From positions 6,289,001 through 6,353,000 of the forward strand of contig NZ_LT629750.1 in NCBI RefSeq assembly GCF_900105125.1: a stretch of DNA of 64,000 nt. Reading direction: 5' to 3'. The notes below the pieces were generated by a model that was not told where the DNA came from, ran no database searches, and saw only the letters and a list, made by a program, of their open reading frames with translations. A program made the translations under genes and the position numbers. Each line of letters opens with the position of its first letter. Within the stretch, counting starts at the first letter, position 1. Source of the stretch: Bradyrhizobium canariense. GTDB lineage: Bacteria; Pseudomonadota; Alphaproteobacteria; Rhizobiales; Xanthobacteraceae. Of this stretch, positions 55,445 to 64,000 are shown piece after piece.

Positions 55445-56144
55445 GCAAAGTCAGGCACTTAGGTAGCCATCAGCCGCGTTGGTTGAATAATGGTTGAATA
55501 AGACGCTGGTGAACAGCGGCGAACGCTTGGGGAATTTGCTGCCGACATTAGCAGACTAGCCTCCGCGCGATGCCTCACTGTGGCTGGCGCATTCGCGAAA
55601 AATTTCCTCGCCGCCCTTGGTTTCCGGAAATATTCAAACCGCCGCTGACGTGCGCTGTCGTACGCGAGCGCCCTCGGATGTTCGCATTGACGTTGCTCGT
55701 CGCACAATCAACTCTTGTCCTGTCGAGCTTTGTGCGAATAGGAGGGCTACGTGAGATACAATCGACGAGAGAAAACTGGCGGACAACAGTCACAAGTCAG
55801 TCTATCCGCTCCGAAAGCCGCAGAACCGAGCACGATGCCATTCGCCCAGCGGCTCACCTGCACGATTGATGATGCATGACCGGCTTGGGACGCACGAAGC
55901 TTTACGAGTTGATAGGAGCTGGGCAAATCGTCACGACAACAATCGGACAACGCGATATCGGCGGAAAGAAAAGGACTTGTTGCAGAACGAAGAACGTGGC
56001 GGCTGTAGCGCCGAGTTTGGAGGAGCCGCAACATGAACACCCGCGTTGTCGCGAACATGCCTGATCTCGCTAACTGAGTGTTGATTTCCGATAACTCGCC
56101 GCCCGATCGTGCGGGCGGCAGCGCAGCCTATGGAACCAAATGAA
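55445..56144 (+). other. Decayed region downstream of tRNA-Glu
   Basis: About 700 bp with no intact gene. Just after the tRNA, GGTTGAATAATGGTTGAATA is an imperfect direct repeat (GGTTGAATAA twice). The region includes an excisionase-like remnant near 55787-55980. The GC content falls below that of flanking core genes. This fits a largely deleted integrative element. Confidence 0.5.
55787..55980 (+). pseudogene. Remnant of a small excisionase-like HTH gene
   Basis: The frame reads SAPKAAEPSTMPFAQRLTCT, then IDDA followed by a stop at 55877. One base off, TGLGRTKLYELIGAGQIVTT continues the same HTH (usual wording IDDACRITGLGRTKLYELIG). A short deletion around 55875 has lost the CRI codons and shifted the frame. 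These small HTH proteins accompany tyrosine integrases at tRNA genes. Confidence 0.65.
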
Positions 56145-56690
56145 TCAACGGCTGTACTGAAGTACCAGCTGGGCGGTAGCGAGTGCTTCGCCATGGGCGA
56201 CATAGCCGACCCACGCGGCCGTCGCATTCGTGGGCACGTCGAGCGCGCTGACCTTTAGCGCCGTCAGGGTGAAGATGTATCGATGAGCAGGCCCCGGAGG
56301 CGTGCATGGCCCGCCATAGCCGGGATTGCCATAGTCGGTTCGACCTTCGGCCGCGCCTGCGGGCAAGCCGTAATTGGACGTCACACCTTCCGGCAGGCCG
56401 GTGGCTGTCGCGGGAATGTTGTAGACGACCCACTGCCACCAGCCTGACCCGCTCGGCGCGTCAGGATCGAAGAATGTGAGCAAGAAGCTGCGCGTGCCCG
56501 CCGGCGGATTCTTCCAGGTCAAGGCCGGCGACAGATTGCCGCCAACACAGTCGAGGCCATTGTACACTTGCTCGGTCTTGATCTTGTCGCCTGGTCGATA
56601 GCTCGGGCTAGACAGTTCAAATGTCGCGCCAAAGGCGGCGGAGGACATGGCTAGGCTCGCGGTGGCGAGTGCGAAAATAAGAGTGCGCAT
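56145..56690 (-). CDS. Exported YbhB/YbcL-type (PEBP) protein
   Basis: The 181-residue protein has a signal peptide (MRTLIFALATASLAMSSAAF) and the phosphatidylethanolamine-binding-protein motifs: GNLSPALTWKNPPAGTRSF, DPDAPSGSGWWQWVVYNIP and a conserved TDYGNPGYGGPCTPPGPAHR ligand-site loop. It is probably periplasmic. The ligand is unknown. It follows the DoxX gene on the same strand by 44 bp and could be in one operon with it. Confidence 0.9.
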   Translation of the reverse strand: MRTLIFALATASLAMSSAAFGATFELSSPSYRPGDKIKTEQVYNGLDCVGGNLSPALTWKNPPAGTRSFLLTFFDPDAPSGSGWWQWVVYNIPATATGLPEGVTSNYGLPAGAAEGRTDYGNPGYGGPCTPPGPAHRYIFTLTALKVSALDVPTNATAAWVGYVAHGEALATAQLVLQYSR

Positions 56691-56734
56691 GGAAGTCTCC
56701 TACTCGATCAGATGATTTTTCAAGCGGGCGAGGC

Positions 56735-57163
56735 TCACGCTTCGGCGGTGGTCCACTTGGCGAACGTCGGCGTCGGCATGAGCGCCAGTGCGCCGTCGCC
56801 GAGCAGGGCCTGCACGACCAGCGCGACGATCCAGAAGGCGGGGAATTCCCAGCCGCCATTCGGGTTGTTGAAGAAGAAGCCGTTTGCGGCGTGGACGGTG
56901 ACGATCGCGCCCAACAGGGTCGGAATGCCGACCAGGGCAGTGAACCGAGTCCAAATCCCGAGGATGAGGCTGACCCCCGCCATGAACTCGACCAGCATGG
57001 TGGCGTAGGCAAGCGCCGGCGGCAGGCCGAGGGATGCGAAGTATTTCGCCGTGCCCGCGGGGGTGAAGACGAAGAACTTGAGCCCGTCATGGGCGAGGAA
57101 CAGGATGCCCAGCGTCACGCGCAGGGCCAGGGTGGCGTAGGGAGCGGTGCGGGTGTCGATCAT
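56735..57163 (-). CDS. DoxX-family membrane protein
   Basis: The 142-residue four-helix protein begins MIDTRTAPYATLALRVTLGI and contains FLAHDGLKFFVFTPAGTAKY, GVSLILGIWTRFTALVGIP and NGGWEFPAFWIVALVVQALL. GAAGGAAA precedes ATG 57163; a longer frame to 57448 lacks similarity. It is not a close paralogue of the DoxX pair at 7.3-8.2 kb. It lies downstream of a LysR gene on the same strand, which may regulate it. Confidence 0.88.
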   Translation of the reverse strand: MIDTRTAPYATLALRVTLGILFLAHDGLKFFVFTPAGTAKYFASLGLPPALAYATMLVEFMAGVSLILGIWTRFTALVGIPTLLGAIVTVHAANGFFFNNPNGGWEFPAFWIVALVVQALLGDGALALMPTPTFAKWTTAEA

Positions 57164-57745
57164 GGCGCGATTTCCTTCGGCTGGATTGATGTCGCCTGGA
57201 AGATGCGCCCATTCGAACCGGGTGATTATCCGGTCATTCCGGGGGTATTTAATTCCATATTGGAAGGCATGGCCTTCACCAGCCCGATCCCATGACGGCT
57301 CGCCGCGGTAGTGGGTGAACAAAGTAGCCGTCGTGATCACGGGGTGTATCGTCAGAAACCCCGAGAAGACGCGACTGTTGGGGTTGCCTGTGTAGTCAAC
57401 CAGAGGCGCAAAGCGCAGAGTGATCGGAGCCGCCTCGACCGCCACCATGAGACTTCTGCGTCGCGTTTCTCAGTGGCGGCCCGTCTACAGGAGGCTACGG
57501 TGAAACTCTGTAATACACGTCCGTTGCAACGGCGATGTCCGGGGCGGGAATCCCAATAAAGTCGACGATCGTCAAACCAGGCGGTTGCCGCCTGCTTGAC
57601 TGGATCCGCCGGCCGAGCAGGGCGAGCCGCTCTGGCCTTGGCGAAGGAAGCTTTCATCTGAAGTGATGCGGAACTCTCGGGCTGTGGCGTACACATCGGC
57701 GGGGTTGGCCATCGCCAGAGAAGGCTTGCATCGCTCGCCGACATA
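57164..57745 (-). other. Gene-poor region between LysR and DoxX genes
   Basis: About 580 bp without a convincing gene. Short frames on both strands show no domain. CAGGAGG at about 57486 precedes only a 19-codon frame. Part may be the promoter of the DoxX-YbhB pair. Confidence 0.35.
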
Positions 57746-58639
57746 TTATCTTGCCAAGTGCTCGACCAGAAAATCGATCAAGGTTCGGACCTTCGCAGGC
57801 TGGCGCCGGCCGGCCAGAGTGATCGCGTGAACCGCATGAATTTCGACGGTGGGCTGGTCGAGTTTGATCTCGACGAGCGCACCCGAGGCGAGTTCTCGGT
57901 CGACGAGAAAGTCAGGCGCATAGGTGATGCCGATCCCGGCCATCGCCGCCAGCACCAAAGCATCGCCGTTGTTGGCCCGCAAGTTTCCCTGAATGGACTG
58001 GACGATATCTCCCTTCGCACCGAAGTGCCATTGACGGTCGCCGAGCCGTTCGGACAGGGCATATCCCAGGCAATTAAGGGTGCGCAGGTCTGCAGGTGTT
58101 CTCGGCGTGCCGTGTCGCGCAAGATACGAGGGCGAGGCGCACAGCAGAGTTCGGCAAGCAACGATCTTGCGGGCGATGAGACTGCTGTCTTCAAGTCGGC
58201 CGACCCGGATCGCCATGTCCCAACCGTCCGCTTGAAGGTCGACCACGCGGTCGCTGTAATCGAGGTCGACCGATAGATCCGGATGCATTTCAAGAAATTT
58301 CGGCAGGATCGGCGCCAAGACGCGCAGACCGAAGGAGGTGGGAACGCTGACGCGTAGCGTCCCACGCACGGTGACTTGGTGATCGCTCGCAAGCGCGTCC
58401 GCCTCTTCAAGATGAAGGAGGATGCTCTCCACCTCGCTGAGATATCGCCGTCCGGCTTCGGTCACCGATACGCGCCTTGTGCTTCGATGGAAAAGAGCGA
58501 CTCCGATCCGTCGTTCAATCGCATCGATGTGTTTGGTCGCAAGCGTCGGCGATACGCTCAATGCTCGCGCGGCCGAGGATATGCTCCCTAGCGACGCAAC
58601 TTTAAGACAGATTTGCATTCCCGTGATGCGATCCAGCAA
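57746..58639 (-). CDS. LysR-family regulator
   Basis: The roughly 297-residue LTTR has the HTH LLDRITGMQICLKVASLGSI, then SSAARALSVSPTLATKHIDA and IERRIGVALFHRSTRRVSVT, and a substrate domain with LRVSVPTSFGLRVLAPILPK. Start choice is uncertain: TTG 58639 (LLDRITGMQ) fits the family, with GTG 58651 an alternative; the frame from 58804 is too long. It is divergent from the large regulator at 58865, and its likely targets are the DoxX and PEBP genes downstream. Confidence 0.82.
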   Translation of the reverse strand: MLDRITGMQICLKVASLGSISSAARALSVSPTLATKHIDAIERRIGVALFHRSTRRVSVTEAGRRYLSEVESILLHLEEADALASDHQVTVRGTLRVSVPTSFGLRVLAPILPKFLEMHPDLSVDLDYSDRVVDLQADGWDMAIRVGRLEDSSLIARKIVACRTLLCASPSYLARHGTPRTPADLRTLNCLGYALSERLGDRQWHFGAKGDIVQSIQGNLRANNGDALVLAAMAGIGITYAPDFLVDRELASGALVEIKLDQPTVEIHAVHAITLAGRRQPAKVRTLIDFLVEHLAR

Positions 58640-58864
58640 TTGACACCTCACTCTCCGGGGGTGAACCCATCTGTCAATAAAGCGGATTATCATTAAAAAG
58701 CAGCATGCCATTTGTCTGGCCATGATGCTTTTGTTCGACCCTTCTGGTCGATTTCCCAATTCCGGCGTGGCAACGGACCTCTGCTGGCGATTGTCCCTGG
58801 CCACATTCGGGCTTGCGGCTTCGTTGATGCTCGAAGCAAACCGCGGCTTCGTGGACCGCCAGTT

Positions 58865-61800
58865 ATGCTAAAGTCGCCGACTTTTCGGATCGATCCGATC
58901 AATCTCTGCATATGGCGGACAGATGCAGGAGGAATGGACCAGCGCCTAAAGCTACCCCCAAAAACGTTCGACGTGCTCCGCTACCTCGTCGAAAACGCTG
59001 GTCGGTTAGTGACCCACGACGAATTGCTGCACGCGCTTTGGCGCAACGTCCATGTGCAGCCCGAAGTCCTGAAAAGTCATGTTCTCGCTATCAGGACAGC
59101 CCTTGGCGACAAAACCGAGGCCCCGCGGTTCATCGAAACTCAGCGCGGCCGCGGCTATCGCTTCGTCGGGCCGATTAATTGCGCATCAGACTTCCCACGA
59201 CCGGCTGATGATTCCGTCCCACTTGGATGCTTTGCCGGTCGCGCTGAGCCCATGGCAGGACTGCTGGGGCTGCTCCATCGAGCCGCCGCCTGCGACCCTC
59301 AGGTGGCGTTCGTTAGCGGCGAACCCGGGGTCGGAAAAACCACTCTGATCGAACAGTTTCTTGGTCAGACTACAAGCTATCCGGATCTTGGGGTTGCGAA
59401 GGGGCGATGTATCGAGGGCTTCGCCGGAGCGGAATCTTACTATCCGGTACTCGAGGCGCTTGGCAGCTTGTGCAAAGGCCCCAACGGCGTTGGCGCCATT
59501 CAGGCCCTCGTAACCCTGGCTCCAAGCTGGGCGAGCCAGATGCCGGCGCAGGTTCCTGTCGAGCAACGGGCCCTCTTAAACCTGCAAGCCGTTGAAGGCG
59601 CACAAAGACGCATGGTGCGCGAGGCGGCCAGCCTCATCGAGGCGCTCGCAATGGAGCGCCCGCTGATCCTCATCCTTGAAGATCTGCATTGGGCTGACTA
59701 CGCGACCATAGATTTACTGTCTGCGATCTGTCGGCGCCGATCGGCGGCCAGACTCTTGATTATCGCAACCTATCGCCTTGAAGATCTCAAGACCGCCCGC
59801 CACCCTCTGAAGCGGGTGACACGTGAGCTTTCAGCCCACGGATATTGCACCGAGGTGGAGCTTGGACCGCTGCCCGAGCCGGCTATCGCGGACATTCTGA
59901 AGGGCGCGGACGGCAAATCACCCTCGGCAGCTTTTACGCGGTTCATTCATGAACGATCCGGCGGCAACCCATTGTTCATGCGGATCACGCTGGACCACCT
60001 CGCCGGGTGCGGAATGGTTGCCCGTGAGACGCGCGGTTGGCGTCCCCTCACCACCGTTGATAAGTTGGCTCGTGAAACGCCCCCCACTCTTGGCCGGCTG
60101 ATCGAGTCACGCGTCGAAGGAATGACCGACGAGCAGCAACTGGTGCTTGAAGCAGCCTGCGTCGCGGGCGTCCATTTCGATACGGCAAGTGTTGCGCCCG
60201 CAGCTGATATGGACGAGCAGTCGTTCGAGGCGATTTGTGAGGAACTCGCTAGGCGCACAAGTTTCATTCGCAGGGGTGAAGAGCGAATCTTACCCAATCA
60301 CGCCCATGTCCGCCCCTACGCGTTCAATCACGCAATCTATCGTCAGATCCTTTACGATCGCATTGGGCCAGCTCGTCGAGCGCATCTCCACCGCGCGATT
60401 GGCGTGCGGTTGGAGGAGATCTACTCACCTGATCAACGGAATGACCTTGCCGCCCGCCTTGCACAGCATTTTGCGTTCGCGCGAGACTGGCCGAAAGCCC
60501 TGGACTATCTGCGTTCCGCCTTACGCATTGCCAACAGCCGTTCAGCGCGGCGGGACGCTCTTGTCATTCTTGATCGTGCCGCGGAATTGGCCGCAGGCCT
60601 TCCCGACGGCGCCCGAATTCCTGCTGAAATCGAATTTCTTGAGCGGCGCGCTGCCATTCAGGCTGCAACCCACGATCGCAAGGCAGGGGAAACGTATGCG
60701 AAGCTCGCGGAGATGGCCGCTCGTCACCGCGACACCGCGGCCCAGATTCGGGGACTTCTGGGCCTATCGTTTGTGCTCAGCTGGCACGATCTCGACGGCA
60801 GCCTTCGTGTTCTCGGCGAGGTTCTCGATCTCAGTGACAAAGCCGATCCAAATCTACAGGATTACTGCCTGACCACGGCGCCTTTGGGGGCATGGCTGGA
60901 ATCGGATTGAGGCACGCCGGTGTGAGGAAGCCGTCATCCGGGTAAGAAACCGCGGCGACGAACTCATCATCGCGCGGTCGTCCATAAATTTCAGCATTTT
61001 TTGTATACTTTCGGCACGATACCGTGAGGGACATGATTTATTGACTGGCGGATATCGCCTGTTATGCGAAAGCCCCAACAGTCTTGTCGAAGCCGACTTG
61101 GCGCGAGCTGCATCGCTGCATCACATTGGCGTACCCTGGTCCCTATCTCTAATGGGAGAATTAGGTGCCGCACTTTCGCACTACGATGCGAGCATTGCAG
61201 TGTTTGAAAAGAACGACGATACATTTGCTGTCCGCTCCTTCCAAATACATCGTAGCGCCCTACTTTTTCACGTATTGCCTTTCCAAGGCGCAGTGCAATC
61301 CTGCCTTCCAGTTTTGTCACAGGGAGAGTATTGCAACGGAAATCGCGCCTCTGGGGGCACCACCGTTCCCCCGCCCGAACGTAGAATAGCATTGATCTAT
61401 TGCGGGTTGGCCGAAATGGGGCTGGGAAACATTGCGTCAGCGCTGCATAGACTGCACTCAGCCGAAGAAGAAATGGCGCGCCATCCGGCTCATCTAGACT
61501 GGTATTGGCGTCTTGCCCTGGAATGGGGCGTAGTCAACATCCTCATAGCCGAGAGGAATCCAGCCGCGGCGGCAGTCCGCGCTGAGCAACTTTCAAACCT
61601 GGCTGCACAGACCGATGAGCGCACTTGGCAGGCCCTCGCGTGGGAGGCGTGCGCGCGCGGCGTTGTTGCGCGGCGAAACATCGGTCGCGACTGACTATGT
61701 CGCCAGAGCCATAGCGGCGTGCGAGGGAGGTAAGGCCCCGCTCGCCGAATGGCGTGTGCATGCCACGGGTGTAGCAACCTATAAAGTCCTCAAGGACGCT

Positions 61801-61920
61801 CGCCAGGTAAAAGCACACACCCGCTTGGGCGCGGCCGCGAGGAAGCGCCTCGCCGAGACGCTGCCGAACGAACACCCTGTCCGACTAATATTCGAACAGC
61901 GCAGCACCTCGCCCCGTTAG
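58865..61920 (+). pseudogene. Winged-helix/ATPase/TPR regulator broken by two frameshifts
   Basis: The first part (58865-60910) has an OmpR/PhoB-type winged helix (KLPPKTFDVLRYLVENAGRL...RGRGYRFVGPI) and an AAA-like ATPase with SGEPGVGKTTLIEQF (Walker A) and LILILEDLHWADYAT (Walker B). At about 60895 the frame shifts by one base: the lost protein continues RCEEAVIRVRNRGDELI and then GGYRLLCESPNSLVEADLAR to 61694, all TPR-like. A second shift near 61650 in GCGCGCGCGG leads to ALLRGETSVATDYVARAIAA, ending at 61920. Joined, it would be about 1018 residues. Related intact proteins have this domain order. It is either decayed or misassembled. Confidence 0.72.
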
Positions 61921-62016
61921 TCGATAAATTCGGGTCGCTTCTACGATCTGCCGGGCTGAGGCTTTTGCCGCCATTCACACCGCCCGATCGAAATTTCCAG
62001 CTTTCTATCGTATCGA

Positions 62017-63723
62017 TCACAAGAGGCCTAATTCTCCAGCTCGAGATACGGCCTCAGTCCGGGTGCTGACAGCTAACTTCAAAAAAATGCGCTTAATGTG
62101 CGACTTGACCGTTTCAGGCGAGATATTGAGAGATTGAGCGACCCGTTTGTTGGCGAGACCGCGACTGATCAGTGCCAAGATCTCGCACTCTCGTGTGCTA
62201 AGCCCGTCACTTGCTTTGCTCCATGGTTTGGCCGAAGCACGCTTTGCATCTCGAGCGTCAAGACACGCGGATAAGCTCCCGAGATAGGGAAGAAGAGCGC
62301 GGTGCCCGCCTGGCTCGGGCCCTTGAGCATAGGCATAGGCCCGCTTCAGCAACGCACCGACCCCAGCCCCTCTGTCCATAAAGACCTGATAAAGTCCCGT
62401 GCTTGAACCAACTTGAAGGGTTCGAAAAAATAATGTGTCGGCCTCGTGAGTTTCCCCGATATGCGCAAGCATGCCGGCCAGCTCAATCGCCAATTGACAG
62501 GCGGTATAGAGCTCATGTCGCTCTAATGCTTGATGATAAAGCAGACGAAAAGCTGCCGCTGCTTCTATCGAAGGGGATTCAGCCCAGGAAACGCGCCAGT
62601 ACGTAAGAGTGCGGCACCGTACAACCTCGGAGCGTCTATGGGCCGATCCGACGTTGTGGGTCTGGGCGGCGCGGTCGAGATGTTCGACGCAGGCGCGGGC
62701 TTCGTTCAAGCGGCCCTCTTGCAGCAACAAGAGGGCTCGTTCAGCGATGCTCGCCGCGACGAGGCGAGGCCATCCGCGGCGGCCGCCCAGGGCCTCCGCC
62801 TCCCGCAGCAGCAACGCCGCAAGGTCCCATTGCATCCTGTGTCTCGCTATCCGCGCGAGAACAAGATAGCCCCGCAAAGCGCACTCGACGGAGCCCTGCG
62901 CACTGATCGCAGAAAGCTTGTCCCGGAGCATCACCTCAGCTGCGTCCAGATACCCTTCTTCATAGAGCACCTGTGCGGTCAGACACACCGGTAGAGCAGC
63001 CAATCCTGCGGCGGATCGGAGCCCAGCTTCGGAAATTTCTCGCGCATCGGACGCTAGGCGTGCCGCCGTCGTAAAATGCAATTGCTCAAGTTCCATGGCC
63101 GCCTCGATGGACAGGTTGAACACCGCCGAAAGCGTCTGCGATCGCCCAGTCCTCGCGTCAGGTGGCCACCGGGGTAAAGCATAAAAAGTTTCCAGTTCAC
63201 CCAGTTGCCAGTATAGAAAGTGACAAAGGGTAGATGCGACATGATGATCCTCACCATAGGCTGCCTTCTTAAGGCATGACTCTGCGATCGAGAGAGCGGC
63301 CAAGCTGTCATCCTCGAAGGCCAGGCCAACCGCGCGAAGGAGTTCTGTTGCAGCCCGAAACCGCTCCCCCACCTCGGTCGGCAAATCACCGATTTCCAGC
63401 TCGATCCGATCAATCTCAGCGAATGCCTCATTGATCTGCAACGCCAACATCATGCGCCAGGCCCTCGCCAAGCTGCGCCGGATCTGAGGCGCCGACGCGC
63501 CGGTGAGATTCCGTTGCGTCTTGCACCGCCCGCTTGTGCCGGGCGTCGTGATGGGCGCGGGGAGGCTCCGCGCGATGACCTGAATCAGGTTCGCGCCATC
63601 ATCAGGCAAGTGCCGCGGCCCGAATGCAGGTTTCTCAACCTCGCTCCACGGCGCAGTGAATCGAGACCCCCGGGGTCGAAGCGCGTCTTCGCTGCACGAT
63701 CCTAGAAAGCTCCCTTCCGCCAT
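62017..63723 (-). CDS. LuxR-family regulator with a TPR-like (MalT C-terminal) region
   Basis: The 568-residue protein lacks an N-terminal ATPase but has a long helical repeat region (about 90-440, e.g. AAAYGEDHHVAST-like KKAAYGEDHHVASTLCHFLY, LLLREAEALGGRRGWPR) and a C-terminal LuxR HTH (DGLSTRECEILALISRGLAN, then SLNISPETVKSHIKRIFLKL). This is the C-terminal two-thirds of MalT/LAL-type regulators. It is convergent with the broken regulator, whose TPR part is similar in type but not obviously homologous. The first 90 residues are low-complexity and the true start may be later. Confidence 0.78.
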   Translation of the reverse strand: MAEGSFLGSCSEDALRPRGSRFTAPWSEVEKPAFGPRHLPDDGANLIQVIARSLPAPITTPGTSGRCKTQRNLTGASAPQIRRSLARAWRMMLALQINEAFAEIDRIELEIGDLPTEVGERFRAATELLRAVGLAFEDDSLAALSIAESCLKKAAYGEDHHVASTLCHFLYWQLGELETFYALPRWPPDARTGRSQTLSAVFNLSIEAAMELEQLHFTTAARLASDAREISEAGLRSAAGLAALPVCLTAQVLYEEGYLDAAEVMLRDKLSAISAQGSVECALRGYLVLARIARHRMQWDLAALLLREAEALGGRRGWPRLVAASIAERALLLLQEGRLNEARACVEHLDRAAQTHNVGSAHRRSEVVRCRTLTYWRVSWAESPSIEAAAAFRLLYHQALERHELYTACQLAIELAGMLAHIGETHEADTLFFRTLQVGSSTGLYQVFMDRGAGVGALLKRAYAYAQGPEPGGHRALLPYLGSLSACLDARDAKRASAKPWSKASDGLSTRECEILALISRGLANKRVAQSLNISPETVKSHIKRIFLKLAVSTRTEAVSRAGELGLL

Positions 63724-64000
63724 AGCATGATCCTGATGCGGTCAGTGACAAGGGAGCCGCGGGGCCGACCGCCAGTCGGTCGGCGCCACTAGTACCGACG
63801 AAACGCCCAGCAGTCGTGATTTCGAGGTATTTTTCTGGTAAAGATTTGGTATTGTTTCGTATTGGTTCCACCCTCTTCCCAAGTTACGTCTCTTATAGAT
63901 GCCGCTGCGAGTTTAACCGGAACGTTGCATTTCGATTGGACCATCGTCGAGGCGGCGGGACCGACGATGTCAGAAGCGCCCCCCTTCCTTGCCGGGCATT
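63724..64000. other. Right-edge intergenic region
   Basis: GCCGACCG-CCAGT-CGGTCGGC (63764-63784) is a perfect 8-bp stem upstream of the LuxR-type gene, perhaps an operator. A frame rightwards from about 63860 through an ATG at 63967 (MSEAPPFLAGH) is open at the window edge but too short to judge. Confidence 0.3.

Noticed and set aside
57352..57744. A 130-codon frame on the minus strand between the LysR and DoxX genes
   Set aside because: It has low-complexity Ala/Arg composition and no recognisable motif or ribosome site.
63860..64000. A possible rightward gene beginning near 63967
   Set aside because: Too little sequence is in the window to judge start, frame or family.

Overview
The window looks like a chromosomal segment of a Bradyrhizobium-type alphaproteobacterium (order Hyphomicrobiales). 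It is GC-rich, and its core genes (carA/carB, greA, trxB, dnaG, rpoD, rpoH, rluD, dps, hutH) have alphaproteobacterial character. A LysR gene next to trxB resembles the rhizobial LsrB/VtlR regulators. The intergenic regions carry several short interspersed repeat families of the kind common in Bradyrhizobium and Rhodopseudomonas. All assignments come from reading the sequence; no database search was made.

Layout. 1-2.6 kb: a truncated CsoR-type copper repressor diverges from a P1B copper ATPase around a palindromic operator. 2.6-7.2 kb: acetyltransferase, DapA-like aldolase behind a possible attenuator, a probable AbcR-like sRNA, lsrB-like regulator, trxB and a divergent Lrp-type regulator. 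7.3-18.6 kb: two DoxX genes, greA, carB, an ArsR-controlled MFS efflux pump, an odd tRNA-like gene, a methyltransferase, dps, cupin, thioesterase, carA. 18.7-25.8 kb: hydrolase, GatB/YqeY protein, acyl-CoA synthetase, an ArsR plus triple-SRPBCC operon, two exported proteins. 25.9-29.9 kb: a rearranged accessory patch with a DHA2 efflux-pump remnant, a patatin lipoprotein, a TetR regulator and two diverged copies of one promoter in opposite orientation. 30-37.8 kb: amidohydrolase, two transglutaminase-like proteins, gamma-glutamylcyclotransferase-like protein, dnaG, rpoD.

37.9-39.9 kb is the most interesting part: a retron inserted directly after the rpoD terminator. It has a structured, AT-richer leader that probably holds the msr-msd RNA, a 58-residue peptide gene, an XRE-type HTH gene and a reverse transcriptase with the retron-specific NAxxH and VTG motifs. 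Retrons are known anti-phage systems; the HTH protein and small peptide are the candidate accessory or effector parts.

40-54.9 kb: a frameshifted hypothetical gene, hutH, two MltB-type lytic transglycosylases, a repeat-rich 1.1 kb gap, an SDR, a lone receiver protein, exporters, a 22-residue Lys/Ala peptide, a diguanylate cyclase, an amidase, rpoH and rluD. 55.4-64 kb: tRNA-Glu followed by a decayed integrative-element remnant, then a PEBP/DoxX/LysR group and two large regulators, one of them broken by two frameshifts.

Three genes (near 40413, 60895 and 61650) show apparent single-base frameshifts in GC-rich runs. They may be true pseudogenes or assembly errors.
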